Below, one piece after another: positions 30,674 through 40,522 of a stretch of DNA of 64,000 bases. The notes under the pieces were generated by a model. It saw only the letters and a program-made list of their open reading frames with translations. It had not been told where the DNA came from and ran no database searches. Each line of letters starts with the position of its first letter. The stretch's first letter is position 1. Source of the DNA: Halomonas sp. GD1P12 (GTDB lineage: Bacteria > Pseudomonadota > Gammaproteobacteria > Pseudomonadales > Halomonadaceae); contig NZ_CP107007.1 in the NCBI RefSeq assembly GCF_025725645.1, positions 1,798,001 through 1,862,000 of the forward strand. The letters run 5' to 3'. A program made the translations under genes and the position numbers.

Positions 30674-32629
30674 TTACAAGCTGCCATCACGGCGGTCCAG
30701 AGCGCTGGCTTGAAAAGCCAATAGTTGATCGAGTGTGAGAATGTGGCGCGCCTTGAGGCGCGGCAACATCGAAAGCCACAGTTCGGCGGTTAGCTGGGCG
30801 TCCCCCAAAGCGGTGTGGCGAGCCCCCGGGGGAATCGATAGTCCATAGCGTTTTGCCTGGGATTCGAGATCGTGGCCGGGCAGAGCACTGTCCAACGCTT
30901 TGGATATCAGCAGGGTATCCAGTATCGGATGGGAGAGACGCTTACCTGCCTGGCTCAGTGCGAGCAGATCGAACGAGGCGTTATGGGCCAAAAGCACCGC
31001 TTCGCGAGCGTAGGTTTCAAACGCTTCAAGCACCACGCTTGCGGCGGGAGCATCGCGCACGTCTTCATCGCGAATGCCGTGAATGGCCGTACTCGCGGCG
31101 GGGATAGCGCGCTTGGGGTTGATATAGCGCTCAAACACGTCGCTTGCCAGCAGCCGGTTATTGACGATGCGACAGGCGCCAAGACTCAATAGCGTATCGG
31201 CGCCGCGAAGGTCGAGCCCGGTCGTTTCGGTATCGAAGGCAACGATAGCCAGTTGATCCAGCGCGCGCTCGGAAAGCGGCGTTTGGGGCGGCGCCAGGCG
31301 GGCGATATCGAAGTCATGAAACTCGGGCCGTGAGGCAATATCGGGGTCTGGAGCGCTTTGGCGCGTCGAGCTTTTAAGCGATACGCAAAGGCGCGCGTGA
31401 ACACCATCCGCGTCCTGTTCACTCCAAAGTTCGCTGCCATGGAGTCCAAGAATGTCGCCCACCGTGGGCGAAAGCGGAAGTGAGTCGATCACCGCGTTTC
31501 GCCACTGATTTAGTCGTGTCTGCTCGATGGCGCCCCCTTGCCAGATGAAAGCTAGCCAAACGCCTTTTCCCTCATGAACCAGCGAGCCCTCGAAGCGGCA
31601 TTGAGGCAGTTGGCCGTGCAGCTGGGTCACCAGTAAATCGAAAAGCGCGATCAGCGACGGCGCGTGGCCCTTGAACCAGCCCGGCACCCCGATCGGCGTG
31701 ATCAATTTGAGCGAGGGATTTAACTGCTCATCCAGGGTATGCCAGAACGCGTTGGACCAGATCGAGCTCAGGCGCTCGTTGACCAACTCACTATGATGCC
31801 AAAGCTCCTTGAGTAGGGAGAGTGACGATGCCGGCACGGTTTGCTCGAGCGAGTCCAGCGTCAGCGTCAGGCGTTTTCTAATTCCCAACTCGTTTTGCCA
31901 GACGCGCGTAACGTCCTTGAGTGTCACCAGAATCTCGCAAGGCGTGTAGGAAAGTCGGGTCAGACTAGCCGATATCGTCCGCTCAAAAGCGCTGGTCAGG
32001 ACGTCGCGCGAAAAGGTGTCGTCCGCATCCATCGCTTCAACCAGCGCATTAAAACGCGCGGCCAGTACCGGGTCGGGCAGAAGATGCTTGAGCTCCTTGC
32101 CCAGGCCCAAATTGAACGGCGAGGGGAAAAGCGCGCTGGCCGCCGGGTTGAAAAGTAGCAACCTGCCGTGCTGATCGAAAAGCAGTACGGGGGTTGGTAA
32201 ACGCTCGATCAGGCCTTCCAACTCCTGACGGATTCGCGCGGCTTCTCGCGCTCCGTCTCGGTGGGCGTTCTTTAACCGTTCGCGGTCGTCTCTCCAGCGC
32301 TTGGCAATCTGACAAAGGTCCGGGCCCAGGCTTTCGAGCCAGCCGCCGGGAGCATCGATGGGTTTGTCCGGATGGGCGATCAGTTTACCCAGCTCCGCAT
32401 GCAGCGTACGCAGCGGTTTGAAGAGATAACGCTCGAGCAGATACCCAACCGCCAGCAGCGTCGCTCCACCTGAAAGTGCGCAAAGCCACATTAAAAGCCT
32501 GGCAGCAGGCTCCAGCGCCAGACGACTGTCGAGCCACGCTGCGAAAATGGCGCCGCCTGCGAGGCTTATGCCTCCCAGTAACAGCCAAAGGCCTACGAGC
32601 CATTGCGGCGTGGGCAGCCCTTTACGCAT
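30674..32629 (-). CDS. Membrane protein with PAS-like region and DEDDh exonuclease domain
   Basis: A 651-residue protein with two N-terminal membrane helices (about residues 11-32 and 42-62), a helical signalling linker with basic and acidic heptads (about 65-140) and a PAS-like domain (LPTPVLLFDQHGRLLLFNPAA, about 144-164). A middle section resembles a degenerate histidine-kinase core without a clear phosphoacceptor or ATP box. The C-terminal exonuclease (about 455-630) has DTETTGL (D466, E468), an LAHNASFDLLAL motif and HTALGD (H605, D610), so its active site is intact. AGGAG precedes the ATG. The exonuclease part is like the DnaQ epsilon fold, but it would be membrane-tethered. Confidence 0.78.
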   Translation of the reverse strand: MRKGLPTPQWLVGLWLLLGGISLAGGAIFAAWLDSRLALEPAARLLMWLCALSGGATLLAVGYLLERYLFKPLRTLHAELGKLIAHPDKPIDAPGGWLESLGPDLCQIAKRWRDDRERLKNAHRDGAREAARIRQELEGLIERLPTPVLLFDQHGRLLLFNPAASALFPSPFNLGLGKELKHLLPDPVLAARFNALVEAMDADDTFSRDVLTSAFERTISASLTRLSYTPCEILVTLKDVTRVWQNELGIRKRLTLTLDSLEQTVPASSLSLLKELWHHSELVNERLSSIWSNAFWHTLDEQLNPSLKLITPIGVPGWFKGHAPSLIALFDLLVTQLHGQLPQCRFEGSLVHEGKGVWLAFIWQGGAIEQTRLNQWRNAVIDSLPLSPTVGDILGLHGSELWSEQDADGVHARLCVSLKSSTRQSAPDPDIASRPEFHDFDIARLAPPQTPLSERALDQLAIVAFDTETTGLDLRGADTLLSLGACRIVNNRLLASDVFERYINPKRAIPAASTAIHGIRDEDVRDAPAASVVLEAFETYAREAVLLAHNASFDLLALSQAGKRLSHPILDTLLISKALDSALPGHDLESQAKRYGLSIPPGARHTALGDAQLTAELWLSMLPRLKARHILTLDQLLAFQASALDRRDGSL

Positions 32630-32891
32630 GGCGTTTACTCCTGGAAAGGCCAAACGCCCGGCGACGGGGTAGAGCCGTAACCGGAGTGTGCAACGTCACG
32701 CCTTTTGAGTGGTTCGATATAGCGATAGGCCTCGATTCCCATCAGGGCTTTGAAAATGAAGTTTAAGTAGATAGGCGCCTTGCGCCTAGGCGACCTTGGT
32801 GCAAATCCGCCGGTGATTGCTTGAAAGCGGGGCGCATCGAGGATTGCTATAATCCCGCCTCTTTTAAAAGCGTTAGTCAATAGGACAGGGC

Positions 32892-33950
32892 ATGCGGGTA
32901 CTGCTACTCTCGGCGTACGAGGCGGTTAGCCACCGCTACTGGGCGGATCAGTTGACGGCGCGGCTGGACGATATCGAGTGGGTGCGGCTAAGCCTTACGC
33001 CGCGTCATTTCGCGTGGCGTATTCGCGGCAATCCGCTGAGCTGGTGGCTCAGGGAGCACGCCACCTTGAGTCAGGCGTTTGACGTCGTACTCGCTACCTC
33101 GATGGTGGACCTGGCCACGCTCATCGGGCTTTTTCCGCACCTGGGGCAGGCGCGCAAGATCGTCTACTTTCACGAAAACCAGTTTGCCTATCCGAGTTCG
33201 AGCGCGCAGCGCCCGCCCGTCGAGGCGATGATGGTCAATCTCTACTCGGCGCTGGCCGCCGACGAGGTCGCGTTCAACACCGCCTTCAATCGTGATTCCT
33301 TCATCGACGGCGCGAAGGCGTTTCTAAAAAAGATGCCGGACAAACTCCCCGTTGCCGCGCCGCTGGAGGCGCTACGGCGTCGCGCACGTGTTCTCCCGGT
33401 ACCGCTCGAGGCACGTCCATGCAAGGTCGCTTCAGGTTCGTCTATCAATCGAATCATCTGGAACCACCGCTGGGAGTACGACAAGAACCCGCAGGACTTT
33501 TTTGAGGTGCTGTTCCAACTAAGCCAGGCAGGCGTCTCGTTTGAACTTGCCGTGGTGGGGCAGCGTTTTCGCGACGCCCCGGCGGTTTTTGATGAGGCCA
33601 GGGAGCGCCTTGGCGCGCATATCCACTGCTGGGGGCCGCTCGAATACCAACAATACCAGGCGCTTTTGGACGAAGGCGGCATCGTGGTATCGACCGCCTG
33701 GCACGAGTTTCAGGGGCTTGCCATCATGGAGGCCGCCCAGCGCGGCGCTCGCCCGCTGGTCCCCGCGCGGCTCTGCTTTCCCGAACTCTACCCGGCGGCG
33801 TTTTGTTACGACGGTACACGCGACGGACTTTTCGAGCGCCTGAAGGGGTGGCTGGAGGTTCCGGAAAGCCGACCACCAACGCTCGACCTTCAGACGTTCG
33901 AGTGGCCGCAGTGGCAGGCGCGCTACCGCGAATTAATTGTGGGGAAATGA
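32892..33950 (+). CDS. GT-B glycosyltransferase, tRNA-queuosine alpha-mannosyltransferase-like (DUF3524)
   Basis: A 352-residue glycosyltransferase. The N-terminal DUF3524 part has LLLSAYEAVSHRYWAD and a YFHENQFAYP motif (about residues 95-104). The C-terminal part has IIWNHRWEYDKNPQDFF, CWGPLEYQQY and a nucleotide-sugar-binding VVSTAWHEFQGLAIMEAAQRG segment (split about 267-287). The family resembles vertebrate QTMAN/GTDC1, which adds mannose to queuosine in tRNA-Asp. The bacterial product and substrate are inferred from this resemblance only. GGACAGGGC precedes the ATG. It is convergent with nth and stands alone. Confidence 0.8.
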   Translation: MRVLLLSAYEAVSHRYWADQLTARLDDIEWVRLSLTPRHFAWRIRGNPLSWWLREHATLSQAFDVVLATSMVDLATLIGLFPHLGQARKIVYFHENQFAYPSSSAQRPPVEAMMVNLYSALAADEVAFNTAFNRDSFIDGAKAFLKKMPDKLPVAAPLEALRRRARVLPVPLEARPCKVASGSSINRIIWNHRWEYDKNPQDFFEVLFQLSQAGVSFELAVVGQRFRDAPAVFDEARERLGAHIHCWGPLEYQQYQALLDEGGIVVSTAWHEFQGLAIMEAAQRGARPLVPARLCFPELYPAAFCYDGTRDGLFERLKGWLEVPESRPPTLDLQTFEWPQWQARYRELIVGK

Positions 33951-33960
33951 CCGGGGGCGG

Positions 33961-34596
33961 TCAGAGCTCGGTTTTCTCCTTGTATTCGCACAGATCCTCG
34001 ATGAGGCAGCTGCCGCAGCGCGGCTTGCGGGCGATACAGGTGTAGCGGCCGTGCAGAATCAGCCAGTGGTGAGCGTCCTGCTTGAACGTGCGGGGCACGT
34101 GGCGCTCGAGCTTTTGCTCCACTTCCAGCACGTTCTTGCCCCTGGCGATGCCGGTGCGGTTGGAGACGCGAAAGATATGCGTGTCCACCGCGATGGTCGG
34201 CTCGCCGAAGGCGGTGTTGAGGATCACGTTGGCGGTCTTGCGCCCGACGCCGGGCAGCGCCTCCAGCGCCTCGCGGCTTTTGGGCACCTCGCCCTGATGG
34301 CGCTCAACGAGCAACTGACAGGTTTTCATCAGATTCTGCGCCTTGGTGTTGTAAAGGCCGATGGTCTTGATGTGCTCTTTGAGTCCTTCCAATCCAAGCG
34401 CCAGAATTTGCGGTGGCGTGTTGGCGATGGGGAAGAGTTTGGCCATCGCCTTGTTGACGCCAACGTCGGTCGCTTGGGCCGACAGGAGCACGGCGGTCAG
34501 AAGCTCGAAGGGCGTGCTCCAGTTGAGCTCGGTGGTCGGGTGCGGGTTTTCCGCCTGAAGCCGGGAGAAGATCTCGGCACGTTTTTGAGCATTCAT
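33961..34596 (-). CDS. nth: Endonuclease III (DNA glycosylase/AP lyase)
   Basis: A 211-residue base-excision repair enzyme. It has the helix-hairpin-helix [18 protein letters not shown] with the catalytic lysine (about residue 120), the aspartate in [13 protein letters not shown] (about 138) and the iron-sulfur [17 protein letters not shown] near the C terminus. The ATG overlaps the rsxB stop (ATGA), so it is coupled to rsxB; the order metG-rsxB-nth on one strand recalls the rnf-nth linkage of E. coli. Confidence 0.96.
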   Translation of the reverse strand: MNAQKRAEIFSRLQAENPHPTTELNWSTPFELLTAVLLSAQATDVGVNKAMAKLFPIANTPPQILALGLEGLKEHIKTIGLYNTKAQNLMKTCQLLVERHQGEVPKSREALEALPGVGRKTANVILNTAFGEPTIAVDTHIFRVSNRTGIARGKNVLEVEQKLERHVPRTFKQDAHHWLILHGRYTCIARKPRCGSCLIEDLCEYKEKTEL

Positions 34597-35579
34597 GGAG
34601 TCGTTTCCGAATCGAGCGCCGCGCGGGCCGAATCGACCACCTGCTGGGCCTTGTCGAGCTGCTCTTCGACCTGGCGCACCGCCGCGCTATCCTGCTGGCG
34701 CTTGGCGTGAGCGAGCTGCTGGCGCACGTGGCGAAGCGACTGCTCGGCGGCCTTGAGCGCCAGCCGCTTCTGGTGGCGGCGCGTGGCGTTGGGCTCGGTC
34801 GTCGTGGCGGGCGCGACGCCGGAAAGGCGTTCAAGCGTGGTGTCGAGCTCGTCCAGTTTCTGGCGCTGCGCCGCTAGCTGATCGGCTACGACCTGGCGCT
34901 GAGCGTCATCCTGCTCGGCGGCCAGCTTGCGCTCGAGGCGCTTGAGCGCCGCCGCCTGGCGGGCGCGACTGGCACGCAGGGCGCTTGGCGAGAGCTCGGG
35001 CGCTTGCGGGGCGGCCACAGCGGGCGGGCTGGCGGCGTGACGTTTGGCGCGGCGCTGCGCTTTGGCCTCGGCCTCGGCGGCCAGGCGCTGGTTGCGCGCA
35101 ATAAAGCGCGAGCGCCCCTTGAGGGCGCGCTGCTCCAGGTAATCGGTTTGCGCGCCGGGCGTGGACGCCGCCTGCCACTGCGGGTGGGGTACCAGGTCGA
35201 TGCAGTCGACCGGGCAGGGCGCGACGCACAGCTCGCAGCCGGTGCATTCGCTCTCGATCACGGTATGCATCTGTTTGGCCGCGCCGAGAATGGCATCCAC
35301 CGGGCAGGCCTGGATGCACTTGGTGCAGCCGATACACTCGGCCTCGCGAATCACCGCCAGCAGCGGGGGCTGGGGCGGCTCGGCCAGCGCAATGACCGGG
35401 CGACCGGTCAGCCCGGCCAGCCGCTTGAGCGTTTCATCGCCGCCGGGCGGGCAGCGGTTAATGGCTTCGCCCTGGACAATCGCCTCGGCGTAGGGGCGAC
35501 AGCCGTCATGTCCGCACTTGGTGCACTGGGTTTGCGGAAGCTCGGCGTCGATGGCATCGATTAACTGCGTGGCGAGCAC
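34593..35579 (-). CDS. rsxB: RsxB/RnfB-like ferredoxin protein without the membrane anchor
   Basis: A 328-residue iron-sulfur protein. It starts directly with the [18 protein letters not shown] cluster-binding motif (about residues 16-33) and then a CPP (about 43). Two [4Fe-4S] ferredoxin motifs follow: [15 protein letters not shown] (about 83-97) and [15 protein letters not shown] (about 111-125). The hydrophobic N-terminal anchor of E. coli RsxB is absent. The C-terminal half (about 165-325) is a charged, Ala/Arg/Gln-rich coiled coil. It follows metG by 1 bp with a GTG start and overlaps nth. No other rnf genes are adjacent, so it probably docks with a complex encoded elsewhere. Confidence 0.82.
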   Translation of the reverse strand: MLATQLIDAIDAELPQTQCTKCGHDGCRPYAEAIVQGEAINRCPPGGDETLKRLAGLTGRPVIALAEPPQPPLLAVIREAECIGCTKCIQACPVDAILGAAKQMHTVIESECTGCELCVAPCPVDCIDLVPHPQWQAASTPGAQTDYLEQRALKGRSRFIARNQRLAAEAEAKAQRRAKRHAASPPAVAAPQAPELSPSALRASRARQAAALKRLERKLAAEQDDAQRQVVADQLAAQRQKLDELDTTLERLSGVAPATTTEPNATRRHQKRLALKAAEQSLRHVRQQLAHAKRQQDSAAVRQVEEQLDKAQQVVDSARAALDSETTP

Positions 35580-35580
35580 G

Positions 35581-37617
35581 TTACATCACCCGCTGGCCCG
35601 GTTTGGCGCCGCTATCCGGTGACATCAGGTAGATGCCCTCATTATCGCCTGCCGCCAGCACCATGCCCTCGGACATGCCAAAGCGCATCTTGCGCGGGGC
35701 CAGGTTCGCGACCATCACGGTCAGCCGACCCTCGAGCGCCTCCGGCGAGTAGGCGCTGCGAATGCCGGAGAAGACGTTGCGGGTTTCGCCGCCCAAATCC
35801 AGCGTGAGCTGCAACAGCTTGTCCGCGCCTTCGACGTACTGCGCCTTGGCGATCCGCGCGATGCGCAAATCGACCTTGGCGAAGTCGTCGAAACCGATCT
35901 CATCGGCGATCGGCTCTTCCGCCAGCGGCCCCTTGGGTGTTTCCTTGAGTTTCTGCTCTTCCACCAGGTCCTCCTTCGATGCCTCGATCATGGCGTCGAT
36001 TTTGTCGCGCTCGATGCGCGTCATCAGCGGCTTGAATTTCTCGATGGCGTGATCGGTCAGTACGGCCGTGCGGCTTTGCCAGTCAAGGCGCTCGAGCTTG
36101 AGAAAGCGCTGCGCTTCAACGGCCATGGCGGGCACGACCGGCGCCAGGTACACCATCAGTTGACGGAACAGGTTGATGCCCACGGAGCAGATATCCAGCA
36201 CCTCCTGCTCGCGGCCTTCCTCCTTGGCCAATGCCCAGGGCGCCTTATCGGCGATGTAGGTGTTGGCCTCGTCGGCGAGCTCCATGATTTTACGCATGGC
36301 GCGGCCGAACTCGCGCGCTTCGAAATCCTGAGCGATGTCGTCGCCGGCATCGATAAAGCGCTGTACGAGCGTCGGCTCGGCGCAGTCTGCGGAAAGCGTG
36401 CCGCCGCCGAGTTTTTTGACGAAACCGGCGCAGCGGCTGGCGATGTTGACCACCTTGCCGACCAGATCGGAGTTGACCCGGGCGGTGAAGTCGTCGAGAT
36501 TCAAATCCAGATCGTCGACGCCGGCGCTGAGCTTGGCGGCGAAGTAGTAGCGCAGATACTCCGGGTTCAGGTGCTCGGCGTAGGTGGCAGCCTTGATGAA
36601 GGTGCCCCGCGACTTCGACATCTTGGCGCCGTCGACGGTCAAAAAGCCGTGGCAGTTCACCGCGGTGGGGGTGCGCATATCCGCCCCGTGGAGCATCGCC
36701 GGCCAGAACAGGGCGTGGAAGTAGACGATGTCCTTGCCGATGAAGTGGTAGACCTCGGCCTCGGAGTCCCTTTCCCAGAAGCTATCGAAATCGATGCCTT
36801 CGCGTTCGCACAGGTTCTTGAAGCTGGCCAGGTAGCCGATCGGCGCGTCGAGCCATACGTAGAAGTACTTGCCCGGCGCATCGGGAATCTCGAAGCCGAA
36901 GTAGGGGGCGTCGCGGGAGATGTCCCACTCGTTGAAGCCGGATTCGAACCACTCCATCAGCTTGTTGCGAATCTGCGGCTGCACGTGGCCGTCACTGATC
37001 CACGCCTGCAAAAACTCACTGAACTCGGGCAGCTTGAAGAAGTAGTGGGTGGAGCTTTTCACTTCTGGCGTCGCACCCGAGATCGCCGATACCGGGTCGA
37101 TCAGCTCCGCCGGTGTGTAGGTCGCGCCGCACTTTTCGCAGTTGTCGCCGTACTGGTCGTCGGCCTTGCACTTCGGGCAGGTGCCCTTGATGAAGCGGTC
37201 CGCGAGAAACAGACCCTTGACCGGGTCGAACATCTGCTCGATGTCACGGGTGGCGATATGGCCCTTGTCGCGCAGGCGGGTGTAGATCTGCTCGCTGAAG
37301 TAGCGGTTCTCTTCCGAGTGGGTGGAGTGGTAGTTATCGAAACCCACGCCGAATTTGGCGAAGTCCGCCTGGTGGGCGTTCGACACTCGCTCGATCAGCG
37401 CCTCGGGGGTGATGCCTTCCTGCTCGGCGCGCAGCATGATCGCGGTGCCGTGGGCGTCATCGGCGCACACGTAGAAGCAGCGCTGGCCCCGGCTCTTTTG
37501 AAAGCGCACCCAGATGTCGGTTTGAATGTACTCGAGCAGGTGGCCAAGGTGAATGTCACCGTTGGCGTAGGGGAGAGCGCTGGTCACCAGAATGTTGCGC
37601 GGGGCAGTGTTTGACAT
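35581..37617 (-). CDS. metG: Methionyl-tRNA synthetase
   Basis: A 678-residue class I synthetase. It has [20 protein letters not shown] with the HIGH-type HLGH (about residues 14-33), zinc-binding [17 protein letters not shown] (about 146-162), KMSKSRG of the KMSKS motif (about 334) and the C-terminal tRNA-binding domain (about 570-678) ending in ISPDSG-like [10 protein letters not shown]. The ATG at 37617 has GGAACG upstream. It is first in the metG-rsxB-nth group. The usual mrp/apbC gene is not next to it in this window. Confidence 0.97.
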   Translation of the reverse strand: MSNTAPRNILVTSALPYANGDIHLGHLLEYIQTDIWVRFQKSRGQRCFYVCADDAHGTAIMLRAEQEGITPEALIERVSNAHQADFAKFGVGFDNYHSTHSEENRYFSEQIYTRLRDKGHIATRDIEQMFDPVKGLFLADRFIKGTCPKCKADDQYGDNCEKCGATYTPAELIDPVSAISGATPEVKSSTHYFFKLPEFSEFLQAWISDGHVQPQIRNKLMEWFESGFNEWDISRDAPYFGFEIPDAPGKYFYVWLDAPIGYLASFKNLCEREGIDFDSFWERDSEAEVYHFIGKDIVYFHALFWPAMLHGADMRTPTAVNCHGFLTVDGAKMSKSRGTFIKAATYAEHLNPEYLRYYFAAKLSAGVDDLDLNLDDFTARVNSDLVGKVVNIASRCAGFVKKLGGGTLSADCAEPTLVQRFIDAGDDIAQDFEAREFGRAMRKIMELADEANTYIADKAPWALAKEEGREQEVLDICSVGINLFRQLMVYLAPVVPAMAVEAQRFLKLERLDWQSRTAVLTDHAIEKFKPLMTRIERDKIDAMIEASKEDLVEEQKLKETPKGPLAEEPIADEIGFDDFAKVDLRIARIAKAQYVEGADKLLQLTLDLGGETRNVFSGIRSAYSPEALEGRLTVMVANLAPRKMRFGMSEGMVLAAGDNEGIYLMSPDSGAKPGQRVM

Positions 37618-37751
37618 GGTTCGTGGACGTTCCAATTAGCCTGTAACAAATAAAGACGGCGAAGAGGGCACTTTGCCGATACTTCGCCGATAACGGGGCA
37701 CTCAAAAAGCCGCAGGTCGCGGCACGTTGGGCCGCGCTGGTCAGCAGGGGT

Positions 37752-38033
37752 TCAGTAGAGCGCCTGCTCCTCTTGCACCACTTCCTTTAAGAGCTCTAGA
37801 AAAAGCTTGTCCGCCTCAGAGTGCTCGGCGGGGTCTTCGGGAATATGGACGCTGGTGGTGCCCGATATCTCGTTGGCGATACGCGCCATGACCGCCGGGC
37901 TCGAGCCTTCGGCGAACTCCTGGCGCGCAACGTTCAGCGACTGCGTGAGAATTTCCGGGTCCTGTAAAAGCTTACGTATGAAGCCGCGCAGCTCGTTGAT
38001 CACGCGGGTTTTCTGAATTTCGGATGCGGACAT
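37752..38033 (-). CDS. Small hypothetical helical protein
   Basis: I do not recognise this 93-residue protein. It begins MSASEIQKTRVINELRGFIRK, is acidic overall, has no membrane segment and is predicted to be mostly helical, with a central SSPAVMARIANEISG stretch. It lies between the acyltransferase gene and metG on the same strand, about 100 bp from each. The ATG has GGAGCGC in the upstream bases. Coding character looks normal for the region. Confidence 0.6.
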   Translation of the reverse strand: MSASEIQKTRVINELRGFIRKLLQDPEILTQSLNVARQEFAEGSSPAVMARIANEISGTTSVHIPEDPAEHSEADKLFLELLKEVVQEEQALY

Positions 38034-38135
38034 GATGCGCTCCTTATCGCCTTGTCATCACAAGGCCTTGACCATTTCGAATATGCCTTGACCATAGCAC
38101 TTTTTGCCACGCGCGGCATGAGGCACGCGCTGCGG

Positions 38136-39314
38136 CTAGACGCGCAGCCGCCCGGCCTTGTGTTTGACCGGGTTGGCGTACTGGGCCAGCCAATAGGGTT
38201 TTAGCTCATCGGAAACCGAGGCCAGCCGCTCGTTGAACCGTGCGCGATCATCGCGGCTGATGGCGCTGCGGGCGATCAGCTCCGGCGCCTCTCCCAGCGC
38301 CTCGAGGGCCAAATAGTGGCTCGGGAACAGCCGGTAGCCGCCGATCACCTGGCGGTCGATCTCGGCGGCGACTTCGTCCGGGGTCGCCATGTCCGCGCCG
38401 ATCGGCTGACCAAAGCGCAGCTGCACGCGCCCCTTGGTGCCGGTGATGCCGGCAACGATCGAGCGGATGTCCTCGAACTCGGTCTTTGAATAGCTGCCCT
38501 TGTTAGCGATGTCGAAAAGCTCCTGGGCTTTTTGCACGTCGCAAGGGTCGTACTCATAGCTGATCGACACCGGTACCAGCTTGAGCTCGGCGATCGCATC
38601 GCCGAAAACGAACTCGCCGGCGTCGCCACGGCGCGCCATGGTCAACATTTTGACGATCGCCGGATCGGTGCGATCGATACCGTTCTTGGCACGCCCTTCG
38701 CGCTGGGCCATCCAGATCGAGTGGTTGTCCGTGGTGATCGAGTGGCGAATGTAGCCCGATAGCTGTTGGTAGGCCGCCAGCATCGCGCGTTTGCCGCGGG
38801 CGCTTCGGGGCACGATGAAGCTCTTGTTGAGCCGCATGAGATCGGTGACGTAGGGCTTTTTCAACAGATTGTCACCGATAGCGATACGCACCGTGTCGCG
38901 TCCGGCCTGGTAGAGCGCGTAGTTGACGAAGGCCGGGTCGAGCGAGATGTCGCGGTGGTTGCCGATGAACAGATAGGCGCTGTCGTCGTCGAGCTTCTCG
39001 AGCCCCGTGACTTCGAAGGCATCGGTGGTGGTGCGTATCATGCGTTCCATGTAGCTTGCGATACGCATTTGGAAATCATACACCGAGGCAACGTTATCGA
39101 CCTCGCGGCGCACGGCGCGCCCGGCGAGCAGGCGTGCCACCCCGGGGGCCCACTTGGCCAATCGGGGCAGCTTGAACCGGGTCAACGCGTCCAGAAGCTC
39201 GCTGTCGCGCGCGAGCCGCGACAGCACGTCGTGCACCTCGTGATCCATGTAAGGGCGAATGTCGGCCCAGGGATCATCGGTCGAGGCGTTGGGGGCGTGG
39301 AGTTGGTCAGTCAT
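38136..39314 (-). CDS. PlsC-type glycerolipid acyltransferase
   Basis: A 392-residue protein of the lysophosphatidic acid acyltransferase fold. The acyltransferase HX4D motif is GNHRDISLDPAF (about residues 117-128); a second block FIVPRSARGKRAML (about 165-178) and a third IWMAQREGRAKNGID (about 200-214) follow. The N-terminal 110 residues are an extra helical region. It is longer than PlsC (about 245 residues) and has no strong membrane helix, so it belongs to the longer 1-acyl-glycerol-phosphate acyltransferase group. The acceptor is not known. Confidence 0.78.
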   Translation of the reverse strand: MTDQLHAPNASTDDPWADIRPYMDHEVHDVLSRLARDSELLDALTRFKLPRLAKWAPGVARLLAGRAVRREVDNVASVYDFQMRIASYMERMIRTTTDAFEVTGLEKLDDDSAYLFIGNHRDISLDPAFVNYALYQAGRDTVRIAIGDNLLKKPYVTDLMRLNKSFIVPRSARGKRAMLAAYQQLSGYIRHSITTDNHSIWMAQREGRAKNGIDRTDPAIVKMLTMARRGDAGEFVFGDAIAELKLVPVSISYEYDPCDVQKAQELFDIANKGSYSKTEFEDIRSIVAGITGTKGRVQLRFGQPIGADMATPDEVAAEIDRQVIGGYRLFPSHYLALEALGEAPELIARSAISRDDRARFNERLASVSDELKPYWLAQYANPVKHKAGRLRV

Positions 39315-39382
39315 GCGATCCGTTTATTAGAGTGAGCCAAATCGAGAAGCGTTGGACAGCGGCGAGCGCCGTTCAACTCGCA

Positions 39383-40321
39383 TCAAGCGCTTTGCGGGGC
39401 GTCCGGCTCTTTTTTCGCCTCGCCGCCAAGCCACTCGAGCAGCCTGGGAATGTCCTGAGAAAGCGACTGCGCCATCAGGATGAAATCGGTTTCGAGTCGC
39501 GCCAGGGCGTCGTCGCCATCATCGGCGTGATCGGCCTCTTCGATCAGCGCGTCGCCAAAGCGCAGCGACTTCAGCGCCAGATCGTCGTGAAGCACTAAAT
39601 TCAGCCGGCCTTCGAGCCCGAGAGCGAGCTTGCTCGCCTGGCGGCCGCTCTCCAACAGCTGCTGGATCTCGTCGCTGTCGAGGTCGACCTGGCGGGCGCG
39701 CAGTACGCCGTCGTCGCCCTTGGCCTTGAGCTCGACCTGATCACCGAGCTGCATGTCCGCCGGGCGGCTGGCGGCGTCGCCAAGCCAGGCCGTCATCGCG
39801 CGAATCGGCAGCGTTTCGGAGCTTACGGGAGTGACCTTGAGGCTACCCAGACTCTCGCGCAGTAGATCGAGAATCTCTTCGCAGCGGGTGCGCGAGCTGG
39901 CGTTGATGCCGATCAGATTGGTTTTCGTGTCCCACCATAGATCTACCTTTTGGCTGCGCACGAACGCGCGCGGCATCAGCTCTTCGGTGATCTGCTCCTT
40001 GAGTGCGGTCTTCTCCTTGCGGGAAACCTTGCGCGCCTCCTGGGCTTCGATATCGGCGACCTTGTCATCGAGCTCCTCCTTGACGACCGAGGCAGGCAGA
40101 AGACGCTCCTGGCGCAATACCGACAACAGGCGGTGACCTTGAATTTCGTGCAGAAGCTGACCGCTTCCCAAACGACCTGCCGGCGCTGTCCACCCGAGCC
40201 GGCGAGCATCCGAGCCGCCCAGCGGCCTCGATGCTAAAGGCTCCAGAGCGCGCTCGAGTGCCGCGGCGTCCGGTGCTACCTCGCCGTGCAGACGATACAA
40301 GTGCAGGTGTTTAAACCACAT
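39383..40321 (-). CDS. rdgC: Recombination-associated protein RdgC
   Basis: A 312-residue ring-forming DNA-binding protein that limits RecA activity. It begins MWFKHLHLYRLH, has the family DAR-RLGWTAP segment (about residues 39-46) and a VVKEELDDKVADIEAQEARKV-type basic helix (split about 81-101), with WWDTKTNLIGINAS near the centre. The length is close to the E. coli protein (303). The ATG at 40321 has GGTGAT upstream. It is divergent from the thioesterase gene with about 200 bp between them. Confidence 0.93.
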   Translation of the reverse strand: MWFKHLHLYRLHGEVAPDAAALERALEPLASRPLGGSDARRLGWTAPAGRLGSGQLLHEIQGHRLLSVLRQERLLPASVVKEELDDKVADIEAQEARKVSRKEKTALKEQITEELMPRAFVRSQKVDLWWDTKTNLIGINASSRTRCEEILDLLRESLGSLKVTPVSSETLPIRAMTAWLGDAASRPADMQLGDQVELKAKGDDGVLRARQVDLDSDEIQQLLESGRQASKLALGLEGRLNLVLHDDLALKSLRFGDALIEEADHADDGDDALARLETDFILMAQSLSQDIPRLLEWLGGEAKKEPDAPQSA

Positions 40322-40522
40322 ATCACCAATCCTATCCAAAAGGGGGCACATTATGGCGAAACGCCGACGCGACTGCCAGCCTCACGCATGCACCGGGTTT
40401 TATTGCCTACGTTTCAAACTTGTGTTTGATTGCGTAAGCGGTCGTTAGACGGATAATTATTCTTCTTCGGGGCGCCTGCCAAAAGCGAAATGCGCGTTTT
40501 TTACATCGAATAAGGAGTCAGT

